A DNA stretch of 64,000 bases from Takakia lepidozioides (GCA_030704615.1 CM060733.1:65722001-65786000); one strand, 5' to 3'. Positions 43,350 to 55,734 are shown, counted from the first letter of the stretch. Notes: generated by a model not told the origin, from the letters alone. A program made the numbers and translations.

Positions 43350-46300
43350 ATGGATTTCGCACAGAGAGTTGTGCTGTCCGTCTTGTTGGTGGTGCTGACA
43401 GTTAGTGCGGCGACATCAAGGATGGAAAAATGGGATGGAAAAATTGCGATGCTCACGAGTGATACAGATGACGGTGCCGAAGGCGGCGTGCGGTGGGCCG
43501 TCCTCGTTGCGGGGTCAGCTGGTTATGGCAATTATCGCCATCAGGTTGTTTGAATTCCAACTTCTTGGGAGCACTGCCTTTCTCGTATTAATTTGGACTT
43601 GAATTTTTCCTGTGTTCACTTGTATGTGTGACTTGTAATGGATCGACTGGAAAATTCCTTTATCCGCCCCCCGTCCCTCTTTGTGATGCTATTCTGACCG
43701 TCGCTTGCAGTATGTTCTTGAATCGCAAATGTGGTCAAATCCATCTCTTCTTGTGGTTCTGTGTACACGCTCTAACTTCTTGGAATGTGCTCGTGGTCGA
43801 TGCGTAGGAGGAGCTGTAAAAGATGTCACTTGATAGTTAACTTCCTCAATAGCGTATGACTAGATTATTGAATTATATACACTACGCATGCTGCACGCAG
43901 AATTGCACCTTCCTTCCCAAATTGTGGCTCCCGTTCTTCGCATTTGACCTCAATGTGTTACTGTTGGTGTACAACTGAAAAGTAAGCTTCACTTTCGAAG
44001 CTTCTCTACACAAAGTTAGCAACTTAGGGGACTTCGCTAAAATATCAGAGCCATCCACTCCATTTCATAGGGCTCTTGCGAATTGATAGGGGTTTTTCTT
44101 GATTTCCTTCGCACATAGCGGTGTTGAATTGATGTGACGTCCAGGCGTTGAGTCAGAGTAGTATTTACATTTTATGGTTATCTGCATTCTGAGTGAGAAT
44201 CCTCTTGAAATGTACAATATTGTAAGGACAAAGATAGTCCTCAAATTTGGCTTCTGATGTGCCCTTTTTTGGTGAGAGTCATTTCCTCTTTTCTGTTTGT
44301 TTGATTTGTGATTTCTTGTGACAGGGATAGGCGTCAGATTAGGCCCAAATTTGTGGACCTTCGTTGGTGAGAGTCACTTCTTCTTTTCTGTTTGCATTGT
44401 TTTATGATTTCGTGTTTGCTTCTCTATAGGAGAACCCTGTTGTGGTCCTAGTGATTGCCACCCCATGCCAACATCATTTTGTTGAAGAAACAGAAGTGTA
44501 GATCTGATCAGGTGGATGTTTAGATTGCTGGAATTAGTTTGAAGAGGAGGCCGACGGTAATATGGTTGGTTAGTACCTCGGATCTTAAGCGAGAGTATTC
44601 CTGACCACTGTTCTTATTTTTATCATTTCTGAGTAAATTTCTGACAGTCATCTTTGAATTTGACCAGGCTGATGTGTGCCATGCGTATCAAGTTTTGAGG
44701 AGGGGAAGGTTGAAACATGAGAATATTGTAGTGTTCATGTATGATGATATTGCAACCAGTCATGACAACCCTTATCCAGGTATCATCATCAACCATCCGC
44801 AAGGCAGCGACGTCTACCAAGGAGTTCCGAAGGTTTGTATTCTTGCTTTGACACAGAGTTCTTGTGTTTCTTCACCTGCTTTGGCAATCTGTTCAGTTAC
44901 ATCTTCAGAAGGAAAAAATAGCTGCAAAACCATTGTCATGAGGTCTCCTTATTGTGTTAATTGGGGTTGCTTGTAGCGTTAAGGGCTGTCTTTAGTTGGT
45001 CACTCCAGTTGTCTTTATGTTGCAATTAACTTTTTCTACCCTGTTAGATAGGCAAAAATGATCTTCAGCGAGGAGTGCTGTGAGACTAGGTGTTGGTTAC
45101 AAAATCTTACTAAGAGCTACCAATAACTTTAGCATGAGATTGCAAAACAAATCATGAGTGAGTTGAAAAATGTTCCACTGAGGACAATGCCATAAGTCTC
45201 GTCACAAGCTGGCAAGTCCAACTAAAGGGTCATATACTGATGATACAGCAGGTGCACTACATACACCTTCGCCAGGTTGACTATACTAGGGCATATTGTA
45301 AGAGTAGGTTTGCTTGATCTGTTTGAATTTTGGTCATGTCTGCTGGGGATGGGGTATTCAGGACTACACAGGTAAGGCTGTAACAGTGAGCAACTTCTTT
45401 GCAGCAATTTTGGGTGACAGAGATGCCATCAAGGGTGGTAGTGGCAAGGTGGTTAACAGTGGCCCCGATGACCATATCTTCATCTACTACTCTGACCATG
45501 GAGGCCCTGGTGTTCTCGGTGTGCTGCCACATCCCTTTTTTTTAAATTTAATAGCTCTTGACTGCCAGGAGGAGCTTGTTCCACTCCTGCAGTATTAAAG
45601 GAAATTGCCCTAAATGGAGATGGGGTGAACATTCCAGATCAGGGTGTAGAAGAGAGGGTCCATTTACTATAGTATAGAGAGCTTAAATCTGCAAATAGAC
45701 TTCATCTACATTTGGGGTAAGTTCATTGACATTTGGTAGCTGGGCTCTCTCTCCCGCAGGTATGCCCACCCCACCAAATCTGTATGCCTATGATTTTGTG
45801 GAGACGCTGAAGAAAAAGCATGCAGCTGGCACCTTCAAAGAAATGGTTCTCTTATTTTCCTCTTTATGACCCTTCTGCCTAATTTAATCATTGCACTCAC
45901 CATGGCACAAATGTTCAGGGCAAAGGAGTGCATTTGCATTTAGCTTTTATTGTCCTAGAAGTCAGATTTTCAGCTCGGCATATCCTGACTTCTCAAAGTG
46001 GCTTTGATGTAAAACATGAAAGTCTTTTTTATGTCCAAGCCAAGGACCATCAATCAAAATCTTGGAACTCCCTGCAAGTACCTGCAACCTCCATGTGAAT
46101 GGGATGCAGGTGATTTATTTGGAGGCATGTGAAAGTGGAAGTATATTTGAGGGGCTTTTGCCAGAGGGTCTCAATATTTATGTCACAACTGCATCAAATG
46201 CGGAAGAGAGCAGTTGGGGGACATACTGTCCTGGCATGTTCCCGCCACCACCAGACGAATACAACACCTGTTTGGGGGATCTCTACAGTGTTGCATGGAT

Positions 46301-47763
46301 GGAAGACTCGTAAGTATAAAAGTGTGTAGGCATACCTTCTGGTTATTTCCTGTGGTTTTGTTGCTGTATTTTTGTGAGATGCTGCTGCCCTCACAGGATC
46401 ATGTCTTTGGCCATAGTAGGCAGCATTTTGCAGTCTGTGTGGTACAAAGGGTATTTTGGAGACTGCCTCTATCATACAATATTTCAGCATTCCACTATGG
46501 CGGTCTTCTGGACAGGACAGATCCTTGAATGCAACTGCCAGGTGCCACAATATTCATGGCAGAGTTCTGAGAGGTCTCTCCCATGTGGTCTTTGGGTGGC
46601 AGTGAGATACAGAATCTGAAGAAAGAGACACTGGAAGATCAGTATCTCATTGTGAGTTTCTGCTTTAGTCACCATTTGCTCACTTTATTAAATGTTTCTA
46701 GAAAACAGTAGAAGCATCTTGGTGATGAATCATCCGAGAAAGGGATGAAGGGAATTTATGCTGAGACTGTCATTCCAGTCAGATCTTGTGAGGTGTATGG
46801 TGGTTGGGACATCCGCAGGGGTAGTATATTCTGTCTTTCTTCTCATCTTGGCAGATTTCTTATGCAGGTGAAATCAAGGACCTCAAATCACAACACGTAC
46901 AAGACTGGGTCGCACGTTATGCAGTATGGGGATATGGGCATCAATGTAGAGGAGCTGGACCTGTACTTGGGCTTTGACCCTGCTTATGAGAATGTCAGCA
47001 GACCTGTGACACCCAACGCCAGCTGGGCCAACACCCTGGTAGAGGCGGAGGTGGCCATCAACCAGCGTGATGCTGACCTGCTCCATCTCTGGCTAAAGGT
47101 TTACTCTCTGCCTTCCCCTCGTCAAGTTGGTTGTCTCACCAGGACATTTGTGTAGTTACCTTGAGACAACATGTTCAGGGTGATTGAATGGTAGGTCAAA
47201 TGTTAGAACAGGTGGCCTGATCTAAACTGGAGTTTCCTGGATGTCAACAGTATCACAAGTCAGCAGAAGGATCAAAACACAGGGCAGAAGCAGGCGTAGA
47301 GTTGATGGGCACTATGAGCCATCGGATGCACCTTGACAACAGTATGAAGCTTGTGGGCAAGCTTCTCTTTGGTGCAGAAGAGGGACCTTCCAAATTGAAT
47401 GCCGTGCGTCCTCATGGGCAACCTCTCGTGGATAACTGGGCCTGCCTTAAAGCCATGGTAAGGTCAGAGAGAGGGCGATATATCCACTGGATAACATGAT
47501 TAATGATTAATTCAGATATGAGTGGAGCAATATGTCTATTGCATAAGATGTATCTCTGTTTCTCACACTCATTTGTTTGTAACTGGATGTAGGTGCTCAC
47601 ATTTGAATCAAGCTGCGGAGCATTGATGCAGTACGGGATGAGACACATGCGGGCTTTTGCCAATGTATGCAATGCTGGCATTGACTCCATCAAAATGGCA
47701 ACGGCAGCTGCCGAGGTCTGCCCAGCAGCATCTTTGGCCCAGCAATGTGGCGGCCCGTATTGA
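43350..47763 (+). CDS. Legumain / vacuolar processing enzyme (C13 Asn-endopeptidase), nine exons
   Basis: Legumains cleave after Asn in the vacuole, maturing storage proteins and taking part in programmed cell death. Exons: 43350-43544, 44668-44832, 45362-45518, 45760-45845, 46110-46309, 46603-46651, 46868-47098, 47251-47457 and 47593-47763. Together they form 1461 nt in frame, 486 aa, a normal length. Introns have GT-AG ends. The protein starts with a hydrophobic signal ([14 protein letters not shown]). It has [20 protein letters not shown] across the first junction, the catalytic His166 in [10 protein letters not shown], the catalytic Cys208 in [18 protein letters not shown], and the C-terminal prodomain with conserved Cys residues. 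No frame lesion was seen, so it is probably functional. Exon 6 is the least certain because it is short. Confidence 0.95.
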
Positions 47764-48492
47764 TTGGTTTTAGTGCTTAGAAATATGATGATCCTTGCAC
47801 AAGTTCTACAACCCTCAGGGTAGTGGAAGGCAAGCCTAAATCTGGTGTACGGAGAGCTCACCCCAATCAACTATGGGTGGAGTGTCACTTATATAGTGCA
47901 GTTATTAGGTGGGGAAATTGATGTGAATTTGAAATTGATTCTAACTCTACAGTTGAGCAGGTTGACTAGGAAGTCTCTCTTACAAGAGGTGTATACGATA
48001 AGGTATCTACAGTAGGGTGGTAGTGTGTAACACATTTAGATTCTGTACTACAGGATAGCAGATTAGTCTTCCAACATTGGGATTGTGAGATAGTGATGAA
48101 TGTGAGATATATCCCTCTCTGGAAACACCATTGACCTTGCTGCAAGATAATTATGAAATTTAAGTGCTCTTGCCAACATCTTGTTGCTTGTCAGGTCCAG
48201 TAATTCCACAGCCCAGTCTTGTGCTTGGATGCAATGTAGCCTCAATCATATCACTCACTCAAGCATCACCAACTTAAAAAATCAATCAGAACCACTTTTG
48301 CAGCCCACTAGATAAACTCGATACTCTCAGACACTCTTTTCACTCTCAGACAGATTGCAATTGAATCAAACATTGGAAAAAGCAAACCATGCAACGCATT
48401 ACATGTAAGTTATAGGACTGGTACACGCTCCTCACTGAGGGAGAGGAGGGGGTGTGAGATCACACGCAGGTACAGCAGAATGCATTGGAGTA

Positions 48493-49923
48493 TCAACCAT
48501 ATGTGTTTACAGCCTCCCAGAGAAGGCTCTGGGAAAGTGGTGGAATCGGCTTGGAACAATCACGTGCCTGCAACGCAGCAGCCCGGAGAGTCCGGATGAT
48601 CATTGCGTTGGCCTCCCAAAAGCTTACAGTCTGATAAGGCATGCCATATTTCTCACACAGAGGCCTCACAAATTTCACGATCTTCCTGAGATTATGGCGT
48701 GGCAATGTCGGGAACAGATGGTGTTCGATCTGGAACTGCAGACCACCATGGAACCAGTCCATACAAGGAGGAGTAGAAAGATTGAGGGTCCCTCTCGCCT
48801 GTGATTCAACCCAGGCCTTGCTCTTTGGCTGGCCCTGATAGATCGGGGAAGAGAAATGGTTCAAGCAGAATTGAACATGTTGAATGCCAGTTACTGCAAA
48901 ACTTACCAGCACGAACGCTACTCTGGTTTGTAGATTTGGCAAATATGATAGAAGGGAAGAGAACCAGACCCAGAAGAACGAAATGGCCAAAATCTCCACT
49001 CCCCTGTTTGGGACTTTTCTTTTGGAGACAAGCAGCAGAATGGACTGGGCAAAAAGATTAAGTCGCGCCAATGCCATTACAGGATAGAAGGTCCAATGCT
49101 GGTAGCTCACAAGGAAGCGCGCAAATCCATCAAATGGCATTTTCCTGTCGTAGAAATAAGAGTAGAGATTCCCAAAAAACCTGGAGGATACTGCAAAGAG
49201 AGGGATGTACTGGAGGTCTGGATCATACTCCACACTGTTGCAAGCAATGTGATGTGCATTGTGGTTCCTTTTCCACCATCCCATGCTAATACCGGTCAAG
49301 CAGTCCCCCACCAGAAGCGCAATCCACGCGTCTATCTTACGGTCTCCAAGCATCCCACAGTGGCCAGTGTCGTGCCCAATCCACCCACTCTGATTCCATA
49401 CCACTCCTAACAAAAACGCACTTAATAGGTGCATCAAGAAACTTTCAGAATACACCACCCCCAGCACAGAGAAGATGAACATAGGAATCATTACCGCTGC
49501 ATACTTGCAATACACATCCACAGGGTTTTTGTACAGACCAGCCTTTTTAAGGTTCTGCAGAAGCTCTCTGTGCTCTGCGGCAATAGAGGGGACTTCATAA
49601 TCGCACAGGTTTCCCACCAGAAACTTCGGGAGAAGTAGCCAGGCTGTTCCAGGGTGAAAGGCGAGAAACGCATCCGTCACGTCTTGGCCCGCTAAGTGCA
49701 AAAGAGGAATGTCGCCCCCGGGGTGCCTTCCCACCCACTCTGTCACATTGTATACCTTGCCTTGGATGGAGATCCACAGATCGTCCACCTTATTGTGCAG
49801 TGCGAGCTCCTTACTGCTTATGAGTCGTGAGCCCAATCCTTCCCGGGCGTCCTTCGTCGCACCCTCCACCTCTAGCTCTTGCTCTTGCAGAAGCGTCTGA
49901 TCACAATCCATGGAAGGCTGCAT
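48493..49923 (-). CDS. Cytochrome b5-fused front-end desaturase (sphingolipid Delta8-type or acyl Delta6-type)
   Basis: These ER membrane di-iron enzymes insert a double bond between an existing one and the carboxyl or long-chain-base head, taking electrons from their own cytochrome b5 domain. Starting at ATG 49923 (an upstream GTG extends the frame but is not a plausible start), the protein has 476 aa, as in the family. It has cytochrome b5 HPGG at 67-70, and His boxes HDTGH (184-188), HNAHH (221-225) and QIEHH (398-402). Between them are hydrophobic segments and YDRKMPFDGFARFLVSYQHW. The Gln replacing the first His in box 3 is the front-end hallmark. The gene is intronless. Overall wording is closest to plant sphingolipid Delta8 desaturases, but seed-free plants also have similar Delta6 and Delta5 enzymes, so substrate and position cannot be fixed. 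Confidence 0.93.
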   Translation of the reverse strand: MQPSMDCDQTLLQEQELEVEGATKDAREGLGSRLISSKELALHNKVDDLWISIQGKVYNVTEWVGRHPGGDIPLLHLAGQDVTDAFLAFHPGTAWLLLPKFLVGNLCDYEVPSIAAEHRELLQNLKKAGLYKNPVDVYCKYAAVMIPMFIFSVLGVVYSESFLMHLLSAFLLGVVWNQSGWIGHDTGHCGMLGDRKIDAWIALLVGDCLTGISMGWWKRNHNAHHIACNSVEYDPDLQYIPLFAVSSRFFGNLYSYFYDRKMPFDGFARFLVSYQHWTFYPVMALARLNLFAQSILLLVSKRKVPNRGVEILAISFFWVWFSSLLSYLPNLQTRVAFVLVSFAVTGIQHVQFCLNHFSSPIYQGQPKSKAWVESQARGTLNLSTPPCMDWFHGGLQFQIEHHLFPTLPRHNLRKIVKFVRPLCEKYGMPYQTVSFWEANAMIIRTLRAAALQARDCSKPIPPLSQSLLWEAVNTYG

Positions 49924-50116
49924 TGTAAAGAGCAATACAGATTTCTTCACCCGAGCTCAGCAAGCTCTTCAATGGCGATTGCGATGGCGGCCTCACATTC
50001 CGCTTCCCCCTCGTCCCACCCTCGTCCCACGGGCCGGGTCACTCCATACCCTACCCGATCCGACCCGACCCGGGATACAAATAGACCACCAAGTAGTGGG
50101 CTCATTTGTATTTTAC

Positions 50117-50335
50117 TAGGGTAGCCTGTGCCGTTGGCCCAAGTGTCCAGTGTCAACTAAGTCCAAGTGCAATCCTTATGTATCAAAGTGCGTCTCCTAT
50201 ATCAGGCCCAAATGCAACCTCTAGGGTAGCCTGTGCCGTTGGCCCAAGTGTCCAATGTCATCTAAGTATGTATCCAAATGCAACCTCTAGGGTAGCCTGT
50301 GCCGTTGGCCCAAGTGTCCAGTGTCATCTAAGTAA
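50117..50335. repeat. Triplicated unit CTAGGGTAGCCTGTGCCGTT...
   Basis: The unit CTAGGGTAGCCTGTGCCGTT followed by GGCCCAAGTGTCCA(G/A)TGTCA occurs at about 50117, 50220 and 50287, separated by AAGTGCAA/TATGTATC text that also appears at 39.0-39.1 kb. It lies just upstream of the desaturase gene start, so it may lie in that gene's promoter. Confidence 0.72.
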
Positions 50336-50339
50336 GTTT

Positions 50340-51360
50340 TTTTCCACAGAGCCTACGACCGGATTTGAACCGGAGACCTTTCCCTTGATATCTCTCCCGT
50401 CGAGGCTCCAACCATTGTCCTAGGAATGCCCACTTTGCCATTTTTGCTATTTTTTGTGAATTTCCAGCGACCCAAAGCACTTGGAATTCCACATCTCCTA
50501 CACCGCAGGTCCAAAAATCGTGAGACCAAGCCCGTGCACCCCTCCTCGTCGAGGGCTTTCCAACGGTACCAAGCACCGGCGCCGGGGCCTCGTGGTTTGG
50601 GACATCTCAACGTGACAAACAAAACAAAACAAACGTCTTGCTTCATAGATTGATTTTTCCCCTACCTACTTTTGGCAATCTGCCAAACTAGCCGTATCCC
50701 TAATTGCAGAGCATCGACGGCACCATTTGTAGAAATCAACTTTTGTGGGAAGCTCTCCGAGAGGGCCTCTTTACCCTACACCCGATGTGAGGTGGAAGGC
50801 CCTATTGCGCGAAACACTTCAAGTCGGGCCGCATGAAAGCCATTTTTAATACACTACAAAATTGGTTGTTGATATTGAAAGTCTTAGTCCGACACCAAGG
50901 GTGTCCATCGTGCTTCTTGTCCATTCCAAACATAAGACCAGCCAAACCTCCAGAAGCCACTGGCGGTGGCAACTCGAAGAGGATGTCGCCATCGAAAGCA
51001 GGCGGAAGAAATTTGGTTAATTGAATCCGGAGTTTTCCCACAGTATGCCTCGAACATCGCTCTTGCTTTCTTGCAACCCCCTCAAAGATTGCAATATCGG
51101 AATGACAGTTTCAATCTCTTGGACGTCAAGGTTAGGAAGAACCTGGGGGTTGTTGGCAAGGGGAGGAATTTCGGAGATGTCCTCCCCCGAACTATCAGAC
51201 AGCTCCACGAAAGTGGAGAAGGTACTCACTTCCTTTTTAATTGCAACATCTTGGGGACACTGAGCCACCAAAGCTGCTAGATGCCTGGCGTGACGATAGA
51301 ACCCGCAGACTGGTGTCTTTGATCTCCAAGTACTGCTGGCAGAGCTGATAGAGCTCAATA
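50340..51360. other. Stretch without a supported gene
   Basis: Near 50345-50380 the minus strand has a tRNA T-arm-like word (CCGGTTCAAATCCGG) without a matching acceptor or A box, so it is probably a SINE scrap. The remaining frames are short and unrecognised. Confidence 0.35.
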
Positions 51361-51366
51361 TGGTGG

Positions 51367-51888
51367 ATGAGCGAGTGGTCATGGTGGGGTTTGGTAAGGA
51401 GACACAATGAAGTGGGGCTCCTAGCTAACAACAACCACTACTCCCAACGTGCTCAAGGCAACAAAGGGGCTCAGGTGAAGCCCAGGGAAGGACAGAGAGG
51501 ATCTCAATTGCAGAGATCGCTTCCTTCATTCTCAGGCCAACAACAGTCGGGAGTGACATGTTGGGATTGTGGAGGACCCCATATTAAGAGAGATTGCCCG
51601 GAGAGAGGCAAAGGGCCGGCACAGGCACAGCCTATACAACCACAGTGTAGGCATTGTGGCAAGTATGAAGAGATCCATTGTTATGACTTGCATCTTAAGC
51701 TACGGCCAGGCCAGTTCCAAGGGAACAATGGTGGCACACGTTTGGAAAGCTGTCATTGGTATAAGTTTGATCCACAAGATATCCTTGGGAATCCAATTCT
51801 TTACCAGTACAAGTTCTTCATGCATATGAGTGTAAACATTCACTTTCCGTTCCTCCCAGCCTTCAAATTCCACTCGTTTAATGGATAG
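51367..51888 (+). pseudogene. Retrotransposon gag-like zinc-knuckle ORF
   Basis: A Gln/Gly-rich basic stretch leads to CWDCGGPHIKRDCPERGK, a nucleocapsid-type CCHC knuckle with one residue less than standard between the second Cys and the His. It is followed by QCRHCGKYEEIHCYDLH, a second Cys/His cluster of the type that follows gag knuckles in plant retroelements. No protease or polymerase follows. It is a gag remnant. The reading frame is open but has lost its neighbours. Confidence 0.6.
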
Positions 51889-51896
51889 CAACGCTA

Positions 51897-52106
51897 TCAC
51901 ATAACCAGTGTTGGTAACCAGCTTGCTCTCCCTCTACAGGCCACCTGATAAATCTTTATCACTCCTTTCTTCAGACCCCACTCAAGATCTGCATCATGCA
52001 CTCTTTTAAGAATGTTTTCTTTACAACCATCTGGCAATTCCAAGAATCTCTGAAAGAATTGCTTGGACAACCTTTCTTTCTCAGTTCCACAGGGAATTTG
52101 ATTCAC
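51897..52106 (-). CDS. Uncharacterised exon-like ORF
   Basis: The minus strand reads ERLSKQFFQRFLELPDGCKE, NILKRVHDADLEWGLKKGVI and KIYQ, then a GTGGCC that could be a splice donor. The composition is helical and coding-like. No family is recognised and no partner exon was found. Low confidence. Confidence 0.25.
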   Translation of the reverse strand: MNQIPCGTEKERLSKQFFQRFLELPDGCKENILKRVHDADLEWGLKKGVIKIYQVACRGRASWLPTLVM

Positions 52107-52852
52107 ATCAAATTCTTACTTCTCCAACCACCATGATCCCACCAGATGCCTGTCACATCTGGTTGTTATTGACTTAGTTCCCCAGTATGGTCGCCAAATG
52201 TCGAGCGGCTTTTACTCACCCATCCCTTCGCTATCCGAGGAGGGAACTCCAAAATAGAAGACTTGGATATCTCTAAGCACTCAGCCCGCTCAGAACAATC
52301 AGTCATGACCTACATCTGGTGTATCATGGTAGTGCTTCTTGTTTGTATTCCTTCTTGCCTTCATATCAACATATTACCTTACTGTTTATATTTGAGAAAC
52401 AGTTTACTTCAGCAATCTACCAGGTTTCGATTGCTCAACCATTCATTCCACAACTTCACTCAGTTCTCTCTACACGGTGTGGGTAAAGAATGTGTATCAT
52501 ATTAATCTTTGTTCAGTATCAGGCCGTAGCCATAGTGTCTCTAATCTGTTCTACAGTACGACTCTACAGCTTGCATGAATCAAGCATTGATCCAATCATC
52601 TTCCCATCTTCGCCGTGTTCTTCATCCTTGGTTCCATTCCTGCTCTCCACTTCATCTCCTCCACTCATGACCAAGAAAATATCCCCCCCCCCCGTTGCTG
52701 CTCTGCCTCATCTACATGCAAGCTGTTCTAACCGCCTAACTAACTAACCGTCACCCCAAGAAGTAACACGTTCCCTCTGCAGATGTCGTTCCCACACAGT
52801 CGTTCCTTACCAATGATAACCGTTCCCTATGTACGATGTGACGGCCTGTGCC

Positions 52853-53080
52853 AAGCTGTGTCGGGCTGTGACTGTGCCAAGCTGTGACTGGCTGTGTAAA
52901 GCTGTGTCGGGCTGTGTGGCGCTGTGACTGGCTGTGCGAAGCTGTGTCAAGCTGTGATAGACTGTGACTAACTGTGATAGGCTGTGATTGACTGTGACAG
53001 ACTGTGTAAGGTTGTGTCGGGCTGTGTAAGACTGTGTATGGCCGTGACAGACTATGATAGGCTGTGTACGACTGTCTACC
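52853..53080. repeat. 10-bp CTGTGNNNRG minisatellite
   Basis: About 22 units of CTGTG plus five variable bases (for example CTGTGTCGGG, CTGTGACTGG, CTGTGTAAAG). The fixed pentamer repeats every 10 bp and the variable part drifts. Because 10 is not a multiple of three, the minus-strand frame over it is a 10-residue-periodic artefact. Confidence 0.88.
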
Positions 53081-53099
53081 ACCCCTAAAGCCTGTGCTG

Positions 53100-54520
53100 T
53101 CACCCCTAAGGCCTCTGTTGGTCTAAGTCTATCATCTGTAAGTTTGCGCAAAAATTAAGGGTACCCCATAGAGCCCATAAAAGTGTCTAAGTCCCAGATA
53201 ACCCTCTAACACTCTCCTACGCTCTTGGGCTATTGTGAAATAGGGGGTTGGTCTTCTCCTATGGCGCAACAAGACACCTCTCTCTATGCCAAGCGCCTCC
53301 AGCTTACTCCCCACCTAGTACGTTTTGCGTTTCTGTAACGTGGATTGACGGTATGTGACCTCTTTTTGTGGAGGGCTGCAACTTGTACACACATGTGTAC
53401 ATAACCAGGAAACGACAGGGTGACATGTCGACATGCCCAGCTACCCACGTGCCCTCTTCCTACCATGTGCACTTCCGGTCATTTTTTTCACGTCGCTTTT
53501 CAATACCACATAATCGGCGCCGCCAATTCAAATCGAGGACATGCACTGCAAGTCTTTACATATGATATGGCCTGCACTTCCTGTCATTATGTGCATGCAG
53601 AGCTTTGGATACCTGTTCAGTCAGCTAGTAAATGTAACGGTGCTATCCACCATCTAATTTGGGTTGTGCGGTATGGGCGGTTACCAATGGAAGAATGTAA
53701 TGAACGTACATGTCAGGCAAACATTCCGATTCAAATGTACAAAAGTTGGTGTGGGTGGAATTTGAAGTGTCAAACCAAGGGAATCAGTACAAAGATATGA
53801 ACTTTCGCACTGAATCGTTGCCGTCATTTGTAATGTCCACATGTTTGGGCGCAGGGCCCCTCCTGTGTCATATTTCCGCAACATTCTCCTAGAGCACGTG
53901 CCAGTTCAATTCATCCACCCACGAATCTTCCATCATCGGTTTGTTCCTGACTATGCACACATGTTGTGCAGAGCAACGTCATTCCATTATCCTGTCATCC
54001 TCACATCGGAGTGAGCACTGTTCGTGTGCATAGACTATCACTATCTCCTTGCCTCCGTACAATGCATCTGCAGGCAATCTAGTTCGATTCCACTCCAGTA
54101 GCCACTCTCTGCCTTTCAACACCTTTGCGGACGACAATGGATTGGCCGTTGTAGAGGAGGACGTGCTATGTACAAGATTCCAATTTGAAGCCGAAACTGT
54201 TCTTGTGGAGAAAGAATTGTACGATGAATCAGGTAATGTGGAGAGTGCACACTATTTCAGAAACCATTTACGTTGAACAAGTGGAGGGAGTGGAGAGTTT
54301 CTGCAGGGAACTAGTTTGCCATATGGTTATATGGTAACAAAGACTTCTAGTATAGCCAATGGTGCATTGAAGCTTGAAAGAAACCCAGGCATATACGAGA
54401 GATATTATAGGAGAGAGTTTTGGTTATTGCCTCATTGAAGATATGAAAGACATGGGACATGAGTGATGAAAGAGAAGCTAGACTTCACAGATATTCAGCA
54501 AAAAGAGAGAGTTATTTGAA
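53100..54520. other. Stretch without a supported gene
   Basis: Some frames (54049-54276, with FQFEAETVLVEKELYDESG) look protein-like and may connect with the frame at 54539, but stops separate them. Nothing is recognised. Confidence 0.3.
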
Positions 54521-54538
54521 AGCTAATTATCCATATCT

Positions 54539-54871
54539 TTGGGAGAGAGGATAGACATAGGAGAATCATCTGGACCTCTCACACCATTAAGGTCGAAGAG
54601 TACATCACCCATACCGGAGGAACCAGAGTTGGATGCCACTCCTTCTTATTCTTTACAAGAAAGATTAAGGGATTTGGTACAGGAAGAGGATCAGCCACGA
54701 GGAGAGAGATCTGAGGTACATCCCTGGATAAAAGATTTGACAGAAATCTTTGATAAGAGTTGGCATGGAACACCAAAAGCAGGAACTCCAGTTTCTGAAG
54801 TAGAAGACAAAGAAGGAGAGGAAGATGTGGGGGTGTGTACTTTGCATAAGCATGAGCATGAGCATAATTAA
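54539..54871 (+). CDS. Uncharacterised acidic ORF
   Basis: 110 codons, rich in Glu, Pro and Ser (SKSTSPIPEEPELDATPSYS, PWIKDLTEIFDKSWHG), ending in a short His/Glu repeat (KHEHEHN). No domain is recognised. Upstream stops break it from 54049-54276. It could be a retroelement or transposon remnant. Confidence 0.25.
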   Translation: MGERIDIGESSGPLTPLRSKSTSPIPEEPELDATPSYSLQERLRDLVQEEDQPRGERSEVHPWIKDLTEIFDKSWHGTPKAGTPVSEVEDKEGEEDVGVCTLHKHEHEHN

Positions 54872-55009
54872 GCATGAGAAGCCGAATATCCAAGGAATAT
54901 TCCTCCATATTTGGATTTCCAACCGCAATTCCGACAGCATTTGAAGTTGAAAAAGGGCAGGAGCACCATCAGTAAGTGCAACATTCTGTAGGTTCGGTTA
55001 CTCAAAATT

Positions 55010-55052
55010 AGGTTCGGTAGTTGCCGAACCTATGTAGTCGTTGCCGATTACA
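55010..55052. repeat. Two adjacent palindromes upstream of the RING gene
   Basis: TAGGTTCGG(TAGT)TGCCGAACCTA is followed at once by TGTAGTCGTTGCCGATTACA, a degenerate form of the TGTAGTC...GACTACA palindrome that recurs at 55592, 55717 and throughout 56538-57670. Confidence 0.55.
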
Positions 55053-55591
55053 GACTCTGGGCCGAGAGGTCTGGGGGCAAATACCCACGAGAATATGGGC
55101 ACGGTAGAAAGTCCGCGGGAATAGGTACACTATAAAAAAATTCTATAAAAAATAATGGAAGGCATGAAGTGTAGTTAGTATGAGCAGGTAATTCAAATGA
55201 GTGAGATCGCATATTGTTAATTAATAAAAATGGCGGGAATGAGATTTGAGCCCTGAATCAGCACTGTAACATGCAAGCACCCTTGTTTATGGCATGCACA
55301 GGAAGTTGAACTCGAGACCTAAAGAGAACGAAATTGATCATGCAGAGGATGTCATCCATTACAGAAGATTCTTCTGGCACGTCCCACGATGATATTGGAA
55401 GTGCAAACGGCTAAAAACAAAATAGAAGGAAAAAATATCGGCCAGGTGGAAAGTGGACGGTGGCATGGTAGGTACAGCGGCATTAAAAAACTTATTTTGA
55501 AACAACCGAAAGTTCCAAAATAGTATAGGATATGTTGTTCAACATCTACCAGGTTTCGTCTCGAGCGAAAGCGACAAAGCGTACATGGCTA

Positions 55592-55734
55592 CTTGTAGTC
55601 TACACTGACTACAAGCACATTGCTCTCTGCCACTTTCTCTTTCAACAGCAGGGCTGCTATTTCAACACCTACTTTCTTTTGTCAAAGACAGCAGCTTTTT
55701 CGGCTGGTTGTCACTCGTAGTCTGCAACGACTAC
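55592..55734. repeat. TGTAGTC(N6)GACTACA palindromes 5' of the RING ORF
   Basis: CTTGTAGTC(TACACT)GACTACAAG at 55592-55615 has 9-bp arms. GTAGTC(TGCAAC)GACTAC follows at 55717-55734. The same palindrome heads every unit of the 142-bp satellite beyond the gene. Confidence 0.75.

Noticed and set aside
48493-49950. Desaturase start at 49950
   Set aside because: That codon is GTG; the first ATG in frame is at 49923 and gives the expected length.
50340-50430. tRNA gene from the CCGGTTCAAATCCGG word
   Set aside because: Only a T-arm-like word is seen, without acceptor pairing or an A box at the correct distance.
52807-53151. 114-codon ORF with periodic Ser/His/Thr
   Set aside because: It is the translation of the 10-bp minisatellite.
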